Shown here: positions 17,117-25,263 of the stretch, piece after piece
How positions within the stretch are numbered: the first letter of the stretch is position 1
Layout: every line of letters starts with the position of its first letter
Assembly: GCA_913051775.1 (NCBI GenBank)
Contig: CAJXCL010000012.1
Location: 1-43,182, forward strand
Direction of reading: 5' to 3'
Origin: an uncultured Nitrospirota bacterium
Lineage (GTDB): Bacteria; Nitrospinota; Nitrospinia; CAJXCL01
Length of the DNA stretch: 43,182 nucleotides
Program-made: the position numbers and the translations under genes
Notes under the pieces: model-generated
Told to the model about the DNA's origin: nothing
What the model saw: only the letters and a program-made list of their open reading frames with translations
Databases searched by the model: none

Positions 17117-17380
17117 ATGGCAGAAAATGATAAGATAGATATTACTCAACAACAGAAAACACATTTTGATGAAGAAAAAGGAATCAAAATAATTAAATAT
17201 GCACTGCTTGGAATTGGATCTATTTCCTTTATTGTTGGTCTGATTAGGCAATGGCCTGTATTAGGAAAAGGGTATATGGCCTTTATTGAAGGAAATGGAT
17301 ACATGGCATTAATTATGGGTCTTATTATCATAATCCTGGGATTTTCAGTTAGGCTGTTTGTTATTAATGATGCAGAATAA
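17117..17380 (+). CDS. Small two-span membrane protein, hypothetical (87 aa)
   Basis: A charged N-terminal ~30 residues (including IDITQQQKTHFDEEKGIKII) precedes two hydrophobic helices, about 28-48 (YALLGIGSISFIVGLI) and 63-84 (YMALIMGLIIIILGFSVRLF). A Shine-Dalgarno-like AAAGGA lies about 9 nt before the ATG. No family was recognised. It sits 33 nt upstream of the DUF1844 gene on the same strand, behind a plausible promoter and palindrome, so the two are probably co-transcribed. Coding is supported by the ribosome site, sensible topology and clean codon pattern; the opposite-strand frame here is a shadow. Function is unknown. Confidence 0.65.
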   Translation: MAENDKIDITQQQKTHFDEEKGIKIIKYALLGIGSISFIVGLIRQWPVLGKGYMAFIEGNGYMALIMGLIIIILGFSVRLFVINDAE

Positions 17381-17413
17381 ATAAAAAAGAAAAATTATTT
17401 TGGAGATTTGATT

Positions 17414-17884
17414 ATGAGTGAAAAAGAAAATAAAAAAGGAGCAAATTTTAAAGTTACCGACCGGAGATTATCATTTGACGATGACGAACCTGCGAAGACA
17501 AAAGATGAAACAAAGCCATCTCCCGAGCCAGAAGTAAAAAAAGAGGAACTAAAAGAAAATATATTGGGAAATAACATATCAGAAAGTAAAACTGCGGAGA
17601 AAACAAAAAAAGAAGAAAAACAGGATAAAGAACCACTCCCTAAAATTAATTTGGCCACTTTTATCCTCTCCATGAGCAGTTCAGCTATCTTTCACATCGG
17701 AGAAATTCCCAACCCGGAGACTGGGAAAACTGAAAAAAATCTAGCCCTTGCCAAACAATCCATCGATATCATAGAAATGCTGAAAGAGAAAACAAAAGGC
17801 AATCTGGACTCAGATGAAGAAAAACTTTTAGACCATGTCTTGTACGACTTGCGTTTAAAATATGTTGAAGCATTAAAATCCTGA
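17414..17884 (+). CDS. DUF1844-domain protein
   Basis: A 156-aa cytoplasmic protein. Residues 1-75 are a charged, low-complexity region rich in K, E, D and P. The C-terminal ~80 residues are a DUF1844 domain: INLATFILSMSSSAIFHIGE, IPNPETGK and LALAKQSIDIIEMLKEKTKG, then DEEKLLDHVLYDLRLKYVE. DUF1844 is found in Desulfobacterota, Nitrospirota, Acidobacteriota and Planctomycetota, and its function is unknown. The ATG at 17414 is chosen over an in-frame TTG at 17408 because TGGAG lies at a proper distance from it. It follows the small membrane gene. The domain call is secure. Nothing in the sequence suggests catalysis. Confidence 0.88.
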   Translation: MSEKENKKGANFKVTDRRLSFDDDEPAKTKDETKPSPEPEVKKEELKENILGNNISESKTAEKTKKEEKQDKEPLPKINLATFILSMSSSAIFHIGEIPNPETGKTEKNLALAKQSIDIIEMLKEKTKGNLDSDEEKLLDHVLYDLRLKYVEALKS

Positions 17885-18246
17885 TTTTGCAAGCTTCCTT
17901 TTTTATCATTAATTGCTGCCGGTAAAACTTCAATAAAAAATTTCGGAACACCTTTTTAAACTCTATTTTTTATGATTAGAACCTCCTTATCCAGACTGTC
18001 CGAAAAGTGTCATTCCTAACTTGATCTGAAATCTCAAAGCTCCACAATAGAAAAAAAATTTTTTTGAACAAAAGGTAAATTTGTTGTATCTGAGGAGTCG
18101 TAGGGAAAATTTTATACTTCCAATAATAATCTCCGCTCTCTCAAAAAAGAAAAGCTAAAATACTTCAGTTCATTAAGAAATAACGAGGTAAAAAACTGAA
18201 TTATCAAAATGTTAAGAATAATATCGAAGAAGAGTTAGTACTTTTA
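17885..18246. other. Gene-free convergent intergenic region
   Basis: About 360 bp between the DUF1844 gene (plus) and the phosphorylase-family gene (minus). It includes a segment resembling the common 'gtcattcctaacttgat' repeat (18009-18025) and an A8/T7 run near 18050. No open frame with a ribosome site or family match was found, and no RNA gene was recognised. Confidence 0.5.
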
Positions 18247-19017
18247 TCAAATGTCATTGCTGTTAATTATTTTTAACACTGCTTCAGTCAATGTTTTTGC
18301 GGCTTTATAGAAGTTTTTTTTAAATTCTAGTACACGGGGGATAAGAAAAGGGTGAGATAATACGTAGTAACCTGCCGCTAATCGGTTTATTTCCCCCTTT
18401 TTATTGGTAAGCTTGTTTGTTTGAAAAATAGCATGAGATACTTCATCAGAAACAGCCCTGAGTGAAAAAAACGGCACATCATTCCGCGCTGCAATTTTAG
18501 CAATGGAAGCGGTTTCCATCTCCACCCCTGATACAGGGTAATTTTTACCCAACCATTCTTTAAACTTTACCGAATCAGCAACTCTATTGACGGAAATAAT
18601 ATTACCTGTTTTAAATTTTGTTTTATTTTCAGTTAATATTTTTTTTATTCTATCTCTATCATCACTAAGATTAGCAACGAGAGAAAGAGAAACCTTTTTA
18701 AAACGAAAGAGGGATTCTTCATCTTCACAACAATAAATTTTTTCGGGTAAAATTAAATCCGATATTATTAACTCAGGAACCAGCCCACCCGCAAAACCTA
18801 TAGAAATAATTGATTTTATGTTGAATCTCTTTACAGCGTCAGAAACTGCTCTTTGCGCCGGGGACTGACCAACTCCTGAACGAACAATAAGTATCTCCTT
18901 ACTTTTGATTAGTCCTTTATAAAAAGTAGCAGCACCAATATGTTTTTTTTCCTTAATGGTGATATGTTGTTTGATTCCAGAAACTTCTTCCTTAACTGCT
19001 CCAATAATACAAATCAT
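18247..19017 (-). CDS. Nucleoside phosphorylase/MTA-SAH nucleosidase family protein
   Basis: A 256-aa member of the PNP/UDP phosphorylase superfamily, which cleaves the N-glycosidic bond of nucleosides. The N-terminus IIGAVKEEV matches the MTA/SAH nucleosidase opening (GIIGAMxEE). The middle has ISIGFAGGL near 92, a typical ribose/purine-site glycine motif, and the C-terminal half has SGVEMETASIAKIAARNDVPFFSLRAVSDE. In this family ME(M/T)E binds the ribose hydroxyls and the aspartate in SDE contacts the purine. Candidate roles are SAH/MTA recycling, futalosine hydrolysis for menaquinone, or the hopanoid-associated HpnG reaction; the sequence does not decide between them. It is a single gene. 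Family confidence is high, substrate confidence low. Confidence 0.87.
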   Translation of the reverse strand: MICIIGAVKEEVSGIKQHITIKEKKHIGAATFYKGLIKSKEILIVRSGVGQSPAQRAVSDAVKRFNIKSIISIGFAGGLVPELIISDLILPEKIYCCEDEESLFRFKKVSLSLVANLSDDRDRIKKILTENKTKFKTGNIISVNRVADSVKFKEWLGKNYPVSGVEMETASIAKIAARNDVPFFSLRAVSDEVSHAIFQTNKLTNKKGEINRLAAGYYVLSHPFLIPRVLEFKKNFYKAAKTLTEAVLKIINSNDI

Positions 19018-19154
19018 ATTGCTCTGCTTACGGATATTAGCGGATCAAACTTTGGAAAGTGTTATTACGTTACCCACCAGCGTCAACTCAAAAATTTTTA
19101 TGCTGAAAGTTAACCACTGCTTATTTGGAGGAAATCTTCGGAGATAACGGTTTT

Positions 19155-19511
19155 TTAAAAGATCAAACCGTTTTTTTTAAGCCATTTTTTACCGTCAAAA
19201 TTTTTAACCAGAAATTCTTGAAAGGCAATTTCATTAGTATCTAATTCTTTCCCATCAATAAACTGCCTTTCGTCCTTCTTTTTCTTCTTCTGATACTCTT
19301 TTATAATATCTGAATTATCTCGATCAGCATCTGAAATATTTGGCAGGTTTTCTAACTTTAAAACCATGACCATCAGGGCATGCGGCAAAATTAACTCTTT
19401 TTCGCGAAATTTTTCAATTATTTTTTTTACATTTTTTGAATTAAAAATTGCTTCTGCAATCGCTCTTGAAAGTTTTTCTAACTCTTCCTCCGGAATATTT
19501 TTCTCAGACAC
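19155..19511 (-). CDS. Hypothetical cytoplasmic protein (118 aa)
   Basis: The frame starts with GTG at 19511, seven nt after GGAG, and encodes an acidic, mostly helical protein. Blocks include EEELEKLSRAIAEAIFNSKN, then FREKELILPHALMVMVLKLE, a linker rich in D and K (YQKKKKKDER) and an end FLVKNFDGKKWLKKNGLIF. No catalytic motif, membrane span or metal ligand is visible. It is separated by about 100 nt from the exported protein gene upstream on the same strand, so an operon is possible. The ribosome site and amino-acid composition support coding. No family recognised. Confidence 0.65.
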   Translation of the reverse strand: MSEKNIPEEELEKLSRAIAEAIFNSKNVKKIIEKFREKELILPHALMVMVLKLENLPNISDADRDNSDIIKEYQKKKKKDERQFIDGKELDTNEIAFQEFLVKNFDGKKWLKKNGLIF

Positions 19512-19614
19512 TATTTTCTCCTTTATAATTATCAGCAGTTCAAAAAGTATATTTTATAATATTAATACTATATTCTGTCAAGCTAATTATTTAATTTAAA
19601 TTGATCTAAAAATA

Positions 19615-20556
19615 CTAATCAAACTCGTACCCCCCTCCATTTTCCTGTAGTTCATCATCATTTTGAATTAAAAAAAATTCATAACTACTTTTCAAAACAT
19701 GCTGATCAGCAAAAATGCTGTCATCTTCTTCTTCCGGAATAGTGGCCTCTACATCCATCATTCCCATTTTTTTCATTAGAACTGTCCTCGCTATATCTTC
19801 CCTTGCAATCTTCACCGCATTGGAAACGCGCATAGAATGAAACTGGGTCATAAAAATGTTTTGCAATTTTTCATTTTCATATTTATCAAAAGAAATCTGA
19901 ACACCTTCTGGGAGATCAAATTTATCGGATGAGACAGGAACATTTTTATCAATTTTTACAGCAGTCACGACACTTTTATCATCATATTTAGATTTTCTAG
20001 TTCGCTTGAGCGGAATGTTTACTCCAGGCCATATGAGCGCCCTAACCTCAAATATTTCTATGAGATCACAATTAATCCCAATTATTTTCTTATGTAAAGG
20101 CGCTCTTTTTCCATGGATATTTCCTATAACTGCCACACCAAGTTCCTTTACATTTTTTTTTACAATATTTTTTTCTTTTTCAGATAAACGGTCAAACTCT
20201 TTTATCAGTTCATTTTTTAAGTTCCTTTGTTTAGTACCCGATTTATTTAAAAGGTCAATATTATAAATATATTCCGGAGTGGTTAAAATTAAAACATTTT
20301 TAGGTTTCATTTTACCGAGGTATGAGTATTGCGTATTAATGTAAAGCGCTTGATAATCAGAATTTACATACAATGTCTCTTTTCCATTTTCATACCCGGT
20401 TACCTTATAATGAATAATTGCTGTCTCAAAAGGGTAGTGGTTTTTATATGGATTTTCTACGGCATCTGAGCTGTTTGATATAAAAAGCAGAAATATTGAT
20501 ATGCAAAAGAAAGGGATAATAGCTTTTGAAATTTTAGTAAAGCATACTATCGTCAT
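19615..20556 (-). CDS. Exported hypothetical protein (313 aa)
   Basis: An N-terminal signal sequence (hydrophobic stretch about 12-28, cleavage near SSDAVE) indicates periplasmic location. The mature part begins YPFETAIIHYKVTGYENGKE, reminiscent of beta-rich DUF3108/DUF4412-like outer-envelope proteins, with repeated short strands (TLYVNSDYQ, NVLILTTPEYIYNIDL). A lysine-rich middle follows, then LPEGVQISFDKYENEKLQN, typical of 'xFxLPxGVxxx' endings in such proteins. The last ~70 residues are acidic (PEEEDDS). No heme motif and no membrane anchor after the signal are visible. Exact family not assigned. It stands between the 118-aa protein and moaD, all on the minus strand. Confidence 0.72.
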   Translation of the reverse strand: MTIVCFTKISKAIIPFFCISIFLLFISNSSDAVENPYKNHYPFETAIIHYKVTGYENGKETLYVNSDYQALYINTQYSYLGKMKPKNVLILTTPEYIYNIDLLNKSGTKQRNLKNELIKEFDRLSEKEKNIVKKNVKELGVAVIGNIHGKRAPLHKKIIGINCDLIEIFEVRALIWPGVNIPLKRTRKSKYDDKSVVTAVKIDKNVPVSSDKFDLPEGVQISFDKYENEKLQNIFMTQFHSMRVSNAVKIAREDIARTVLMKKMGMMDVEATIPEEEDDSIFADQHVLKSSYEFFLIQNDDELQENGGGYEFD

Positions 20557-20644
20557 TGGTACACTAGTTATTAGTCATTAGTTCATTTATTGTAGGTTTT
20601 TAGCTAACTACATGTAGCTAATAAGCACTGACTAACGACCACGT

Positions 20645-20896
20645 CTATCCACCTGATAAAGGAGGGAGGATAGCGATTTCATCATTTGGTTTTAAGATAG
20701 TATCCAGATTAGCAATTTCTTCGTTCACAGCAAATAGAAAAGAATGCGCTTCCAAAAATTTTGCCAGGATATTATTTTCTAATTTTAAACGATTAAGTAA
20801 AGACTGCAGAGTCACATCATCTTCCAACTCAAACTCTTCTTCATCTTTCCCTAATTTATCTTTAATTGACGCGAAATATAAAACTTTAACTTTCAC
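20645..20896 (-). CDS. moaD: MoaD/ThiS-family sulfur carrier, molybdopterin synthase small subunit
   Basis: MoaD carries a C-terminal thiocarboxylate that donates sulfur to make molybdopterin. The 83-aa protein has the ubiquitin-like beta-grasp layout: MKVKVLYFASIKDKLGKDEE, a central helix LQSLLNRLKLEN, the FAVNEEIANLD strand, then DEIAILPPLSGG. It ends exactly in the required Gly-Gly. GTG at 20896 is the start; no clear Shine-Dalgarno precedes it. No moaE, moeB or other moa gene is in the window, so the partner is elsewhere or it serves another sulfur pathway. A molybdoenzyme gene (AioA/IdrA type) lies 15 kb away, which makes a Moco role attractive but not proven. Confidence 0.85.
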   Translation of the reverse strand: MKVKVLYFASIKDKLGKDEEEFELEDDVTLQSLLNRLKLENNILAKFLEAHSFLFAVNEEIANLDTILKPNDEIAILPPLSGG

Positions 20897-21145
20897 AAAA
20901 TTGTCTTGTCAAGCAGATTGAAAATCGTAAACGTGAACTTTTGTTTTAAATTAATCGACTTTGGAGAAACTTTTTCAGACTAGATTAGCTGGATTAACCA
21001 GTTATGGTCCGGCAAACTCACCATGATAGTAATTGTCGGGCTAAGCATGTTGAAGTCCAATGAATCCTTTTATCCTATCAAAAAAAAATAAACTCCAGTA
21101 CGACAAAGGATTTTTCAGTACCGACTCTACGCAAGGTTTTGAAAT

Positions 21146-22102
21146 CTAATTGATATCCGCCTTAATATCATTCAGGTTCAATTTGCTACCATCCTGGAAG
21201 TGATATGTATAACCTTTCTTTCTTGTACCTGTCATAGGTTTAGCTTTCCAACCTATTTTACCGCTCTCGGCATTTTTTATTACCCATTGCTCTATAACAA
21301 GGTTCTTTGTATAAGTTACTCCAGGGTCTTTTGTTAACCTGTCTTTTCTTTTCTCTATCACTTGATCCTTGTTGTCCGCATTTCTATACTTTTCAATGTT
21401 ATGAACCTTCTTTTTTCTTTCTTCAAAGTTGAATTTATACTTATCATCGAGAGATGGTTGAAAAGGTGTATTTTGATGTTCGTGACATCTTTTGCAGACA
21501 TTTCCCGTGTTATTATCATACCTTTTATTAAGTTTCTCTGCCTGCGCGGAGGTAAAGTCGCCCTCTGTGTTTTTCATAAGCACTCTAAACTGAGACCCTC
21601 CTCTAACGCTGTGACACATTTCACAACCTACCTGCTCAAGGCTGGGTTCTTCAGGATCTATGGCAGTCTTCTTCTTTATCTTTCCTTTTTTGGTCTTTGT
21701 GTCCTTAAACCTAAAACCACCACTCTGTCCGAAACCTGTAGTATGGCACCTCAGGCATAGAGGTTCTGACGTAAAATCAGCTTTTGTTACATCCAGTCCG
21801 TCTACATAGGCCTGGTCCCTGCCCCCAAACTTCACTAACTTTTCCTTAATTAATGCCTCTGCCTTCTTTTTTGCATCTGTCCTTTCCCCCGGTTTCAATA
21901 GGTTGTATGTTTTCCCATGGCCGGAGTTCATCCATGCTTGGTACCAAGGATCATGACAACTTCCATCACATTTAGCAGCACCCACAAATTTAGGGGTTTT
22001 GGGTATCTTTTTTTTCTTGGCTGCATCAGCAGTTAAAACAGTTAACGCCAAGCAAACAAAAGGAACAAAAATAAATAACAATAACATCCTTGCTCTTTTC
22101 AT
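21146..22102 (-). CDS. Periplasmic tetraheme cytochrome c (cytochrome c554-like)
   Basis: A 318-aa exported electron carrier. A signal peptide (~1-27, ending TADA) precedes FVGAAKCDGSCHDPWYQAW, which resembles the opening of the cytochrome c554 family but with three residues between the cysteines (C45-x3-C49-H50). Three canonical sites follow: CLRCH (116-120), CEMCH (160-164) and CKRCH (203-207). A lysine-rich tail reaches residue 318. The ribosome site AGGAG is well placed. It is the last gene of the long minus-strand respiratory block, 22 nt after a diheme lipoprotein, so it probably shuttles electrons to or from that complex. Whether the first motif binds heme is open. Confidence 0.85.
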   Translation of the reverse strand: MKRARMLLLFIFVPFVCLALTVLTADAAKKKKIPKTPKFVGAAKCDGSCHDPWYQAWMNSGHGKTYNLLKPGERTDAKKKAEALIKEKLVKFGGRDQAYVDGLDVTKADFTSEPLCLRCHTTGFGQSGGFRFKDTKTKKGKIKKKTAIDPEEPSLEQVGCEMCHSVRGGSQFRVLMKNTEGDFTSAQAEKLNKRYDNNTGNVCKRCHEHQNTPFQPSLDDKYKFNFEERKKKVHNIEKYRNADNKDQVIEKRKDRLTKDPGVTYTKNLVIEQWVIKNAESGKIGWKAKPMTGTRKKGYTYHFQDGSKLNLNDIKADIN

Positions 22103-22124
22103 AGATATCTCCTGTTTTAAGTGT

Positions 22125-22850
22125 CTATTTTAATGACTTCAGATAGTAAGTTATATTGAATGCTACTTTGTCTTTGAACCCGTAATTAGGCATTTTAACA
22201 TGTTTAATCATACGCTGAGGGTTTAAGAAAAACTTATACATCCAAGCGGGGTTAAGTCTCGCGCCTATATGTGTCAGATCCGGTCCGACTGTTCCCCCTT
22301 TTTCACCAATTTTGTGACAACCCGAGCATCCGGTTTTTTTATATGCTTTTTTGCCCATTAACATGGCTCTCTTATTCTTCTTTTTAAACTTCTCTGAGCC
22401 AGCTTTCATGCTCTTGCCCTCTAATCTCTCCGGTTTTATTTTCATCTCCTTTGTAAAATCAATATCTCCGGTGTCATGTGAATGAAGCGTTCTGATAAAG
22501 GCAATGATCTGCCAAATTTCTTTTTCAGAGAGAGTATACTTATAGAGGGGCATGCGGGTTGATTTTTCAATGGCGCCTCCTCCCAAACTTAGAACTTTAT
22601 AGAGGTCTTCATTCTTCTGTTTTCCAAGGTAGACTTCTTTGCTATCCGTCAGGTCTCTTGGTGTAGGGTCCAGGTTAAGCGAGTTAAAGCCGTCTCCCAT
22701 ACCTTTTTCCCCGTGGCAAGACGAGCAATAATATCCAAAAAGCTTGCGCCCTTGCCCAACGTTTTCATCTTCCAACAAAGCACACCCACCGGCAAACATT
22801 AATAAAAATATAGATGATATTCCAAATAAAATAATCTTATTTATTTTCAT
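22125..22850 (-). CDS. Diheme cytochrome c lipoprotein
   Basis: A 241-aa protein with a hydrophobic leader ending in the lipobox FAGGC (lipid cysteine C23), so it should be membrane-anchored on the periplasmic side. The first cytochrome c domain has CSSCH (42-46), GEKGMGDG and PTPRDLTD, with a candidate axial methionine in STRMPLYKYTLSEKE. The second has CSGCH (175-179), GPDLTHIG and a methionine near VKMPNYGF. It is a clear paralog of the gene at 32497-33198, sharing layout, the TLHxHD linker and MGKKxYKKxGCSGCH. It follows the EB_dh fusion gene by 12 nt. Probable role: electron carrier of the encoded complex. The heme count is read directly from the motifs. Confidence 0.88.
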   Translation of the reverse strand: MKINKIILFGISSIFLLMFAGGCALLEDENVGQGRKLFGYYCSSCHGEKGMGDGFNSLNLDPTPRDLTDSKEVYLGKQKNEDLYKVLSLGGGAIEKSTRMPLYKYTLSEKEIWQIIAFIRTLHSHDTGDIDFTKEMKIKPERLEGKSMKAGSEKFKKKNKRAMLMGKKAYKKTGCSGCHKIGEKGGTVGPDLTHIGARLNPAWMYKFFLNPQRMIKHVKMPNYGFKDKVAFNITYYLKSLK

Positions 22851-22862
22851 AAACCTGCCTCT

Positions 22863-24380
22863 TTATTTCTTTTTTCTAATCAATTTAATGAGAGAAAATT
22901 CAAACGCGGCAACAATAATAATTGCCAGTAAAGGATAATAGTAAACTGTCTTTGGAATTTGTGCTTCAAGGATAAGGAAATACCAGGCAGATATTGACCG
23001 CTTTGTCCCGGTCTCCTCATTGCTGCCCTCCCAGGCAGAGAAGGCGACAGGGATGAATTTTCCCGGCTCAAATTGGGCGTCCTTTTTATCATCTGTTTTC
23101 AAAGACCGTTTAATTAGAAGCCTGTATTCTCCATTATCGTATACAACAGCGCCCTTTGCATTCTGGTTACCTTCCTTCTGTGCAACCATTCTTTTCATTC
23201 CCGTGGCGTTTATCTCTGTAATACTCCCCTCTTTATGAGCGCTCCATTGCAATAAATAAGCAGGGTTTTCCGGATCACCATTAAGAAAATAGGGTTTTCG
23301 CCCATCCGGATTTTGTGGAAGTTGGAGAGCTATGGCGTCTTTAAAGGAATCATCATCAGTCAATTCAGATGGATCATGCCATATCAGTAAAAAAGCTATC
23401 TCATCCTGGTTGTAAATGGCTTTCATTTGCACAAAATCAATCTTCGGCTTAAACATCCGTGGATCAACAATAACCTGCCCTGCCATGGGATATTGACCCA
23501 TAGGAACACTATTCCATACTTCATCATCAGGGCCTTCCGGCAATTCCCCTTGAATGAGTTTTACTTGATAGGACGCCGTCGGTATTGGTTCTTCCGGAGA
23601 TGAAAGGGAAAGTACATAATTGGCCAAATGCCAGGTTTGTTCCTCATCCAGATCTTCAGCAAAAGAAGGCATTGGCGTTCCCTCAACACCTATTCTTATG
23701 GTATAGTAAATATCCCGTGGGCCAGTGCCTCTTTTGAATGTCCATCTTTTCGTAAGATCCCTTGGAAATATTGGGGTTTCCCAGTCTGTCTCCAGATCCA
23801 GGGCAAGATCCCCATTGCCTCTTCCAGCATCTCCATGGCACGAATTGCATTGGATACCATCCTTAGAAAATAATTCTTTCCCTTTTTCAATACTTTCCGG
23901 AGATGAAGGTATGGGCGTGCCCACTTTAATTGGCGCCGGGGCCTTACCTTCCTTAAACCTATCTGAAAAGGATTTAACATAATAGACCAGTCCCCATCTC
24001 ACATCACTAGGAAGTTCAGCCCATTCTCGCATAGAAGTGCCGGGAATCCCTCTGGTGATTACATTAAATATATCTTGATCTGTGGCAAGCTCGTCCCTTG
24101 CAGTAGTTTTTATCTTAAATACCCCTAAAGTGAAATCCCTGGGTTCCGGATATAATCTTTCGCTTGCCGGAGCTACTGCATCGCCTTTTTCCCCATGGCA
24201 ATTGATGCAATTTTTTTCATAAGTTTTCTTTCCTTTAGCTATAATTTCCGGGCTTTCGGCGACCACAGCTTCTTTCTTTTCTTCCTGAGCCAATACTTTA
24301 CCACCCATAAAAGCAAAGATGAATAGAGCAGAGATTACAATATTAAAGCATTTTCTTGTTAAACTTATTTTTTGTCGCAT
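22863..24380 (-). CDS. Diheme cytochrome c fused to an EB_dh-type heme b domain, C-terminal membrane anchor
   Basis: A 505-aa three-part protein. A signal peptide (~1-31) is followed by two cytochrome c modules with CINCH (58-62) and CNSCH (178-182). A beta-rich domain from about 265 to 470 resembles the ethylbenzene dehydrogenase/DMSO-reductase gamma-type heme-binding family (AIYNQDEIAFLLIWHD, EYRLLIKRSLKT, IPVAFSAWEGSN). One membrane helix (YYYPLLAIIIVAAFEFSLI) precedes a lysine tail. In NXR- or nitrate reductase-like enzymes such gamma subunits pass electrons between a molybdoenzyme and cytochrome c. A fusion with two c-type domains resembles proposed NxrC variants, but no NxrA/B is in the window. 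Its position inside the antiporter/bd-like block suggests it belongs to that complex. Confidence 0.82.
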   Translation of the reverse strand: MRQKISLTRKCFNIVISALFIFAFMGGKVLAQEEKKEAVVAESPEIIAKGKKTYEKNCINCHGEKGDAVAPASERLYPEPRDFTLGVFKIKTTARDELATDQDIFNVITRGIPGTSMREWAELPSDVRWGLVYYVKSFSDRFKEGKAPAPIKVGTPIPSSPESIEKGKELFSKDGIQCNSCHGDAGRGNGDLALDLETDWETPIFPRDLTKRWTFKRGTGPRDIYYTIRIGVEGTPMPSFAEDLDEEQTWHLANYVLSLSSPEEPIPTASYQVKLIQGELPEGPDDEVWNSVPMGQYPMAGQVIVDPRMFKPKIDFVQMKAIYNQDEIAFLLIWHDPSELTDDDSFKDAIALQLPQNPDGRKPYFLNGDPENPAYLLQWSAHKEGSITEINATGMKRMVAQKEGNQNAKGAVVYDNGEYRLLIKRSLKTDDKKDAQFEPGKFIPVAFSAWEGSNEETGTKRSISAWYFLILEAQIPKTVYYYPLLAIIIVAAFEFSLIKLIRKKK

Positions 24381-24444
24381 AACATCCCAAAAAAATATAA
24401 ATTATTCTTAACAGTAATCAATCACAAATTAAAATTTACTATAA

Positions 24445-25215
24445 CTATTCCCAGGTTCGGGGTTTGTTTCCAGTCGCATCATAAAGATAAAGGATTGCCT
24501 GCCATATCTCCTCATCAGTCAGCATATTTTTCCATATTGGCATTGCTGAATCCCATGGCGTTGCCTCAGGAGGCAGACCCGGGCCTCCGGTGGAAGCCCT
24601 CCAGAAAACAAAGGATTCCTGCAGCATACCAATTGTTGTTTCATCAAAAGTCGCGGGAGCGGGATTAAAGGCATGGGCAAAATGTCCTTTTCCATGCCAT
24701 TTATCACCATGGCAATAATGACAGTTTTCATAATATATACGCGCCCCTGCCTTGATGTGATTAGGAAGGTTTTCCTCATCATCTCGCAATGGATTGTAGA
24801 ACGAAGCCACTTCAGGGGGTGGCGCCGGATGGATAACCCGCATGGTAATAGGAGGTTCAAATCTAGGCATTTCCCCCTGATAAACCCCATAGGCGACATA
24901 AAGAGGAATAAAGACCAAAAACGCCCATCGGGCCACTATCCACGGCTGCGCACGATCCGTATCTCCGCGCAAAAACCAAAGGATCGGTTCTATAAACCCT
25001 ACTATTGTATGTTCATAAATAGAGACAGCCAACAGCACCCCGACTGTAACCGTAAACATGTACATGTACATTATACTTGCCGGCAGCGGTATACCGATAT
25101 AGGCGAAGAAAATTTTTAGGAACGCATAGATTCCGATCCAGACGATAGCCGCCTTGGCCGGTACCGGAATCCCTTTTTTTCTTTTACCCTGTAACTCTTC
25201 GTTCTTATCTGCCAT
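24445..25215 (-). CDS. Membrane-anchored monoheme cytochrome c with three N-terminal spans
   Basis: A 256-aa protein with a charged start (ADKNEELQGKRKK), three hydrophobic helices (about 21-41, 46-68 and 95-114) and a periplasmic cytochrome c domain. The heme site is CHYCH (165-169), and the candidate axial Met is in WDSAMPIWKN. The helices contain IYEHTIVGFIEPILW, so a histidine could ligate or contact a partner. No signal peptide cleavage is expected. It lies between the second antiporter subunit and the EB_dh fusion, with well-placed Shine-Dalgarno AAAGG. The likely role is to tether electron flow from soluble cytochromes into the membrane module. No named family was recognised; the heme call is direct. 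Confidence 0.82.
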   Translation of the reverse strand: MADKNEELQGKRKKGIPVPAKAAIVWIGIYAFLKIFFAYIGIPLPASIMYMYMFTVTVGVLLAVSIYEHTIVGFIEPILWFLRGDTDRAQPWIVARWAFLVFIPLYVAYGVYQGEMPRFEPPITMRVIHPAPPPEVASFYNPLRDDEENLPNHIKAGARIYYENCHYCHGDKWHGKGHFAHAFNPAPATFDETTIGMLQESFVFWRASTGGPGLPPEATPWDSAMPIWKNMLTDEEIWQAILYLYDATGNKPRTWE

Positions 25216-25263
25216 AAATAACCTTTTCTTAATAAATTTACCCTAAATAGCTGGGCTATAATT

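Noticed and set aside
19146-19180. Terminator at AACGGTTT/AAACCGTT with T-run
   Set aside because: The hairpin lies mostly inside the 3' coding end of the 118-aa gene and the T-run is on the non-transcribed direction for that gene; no plus-strand gene precedes it.
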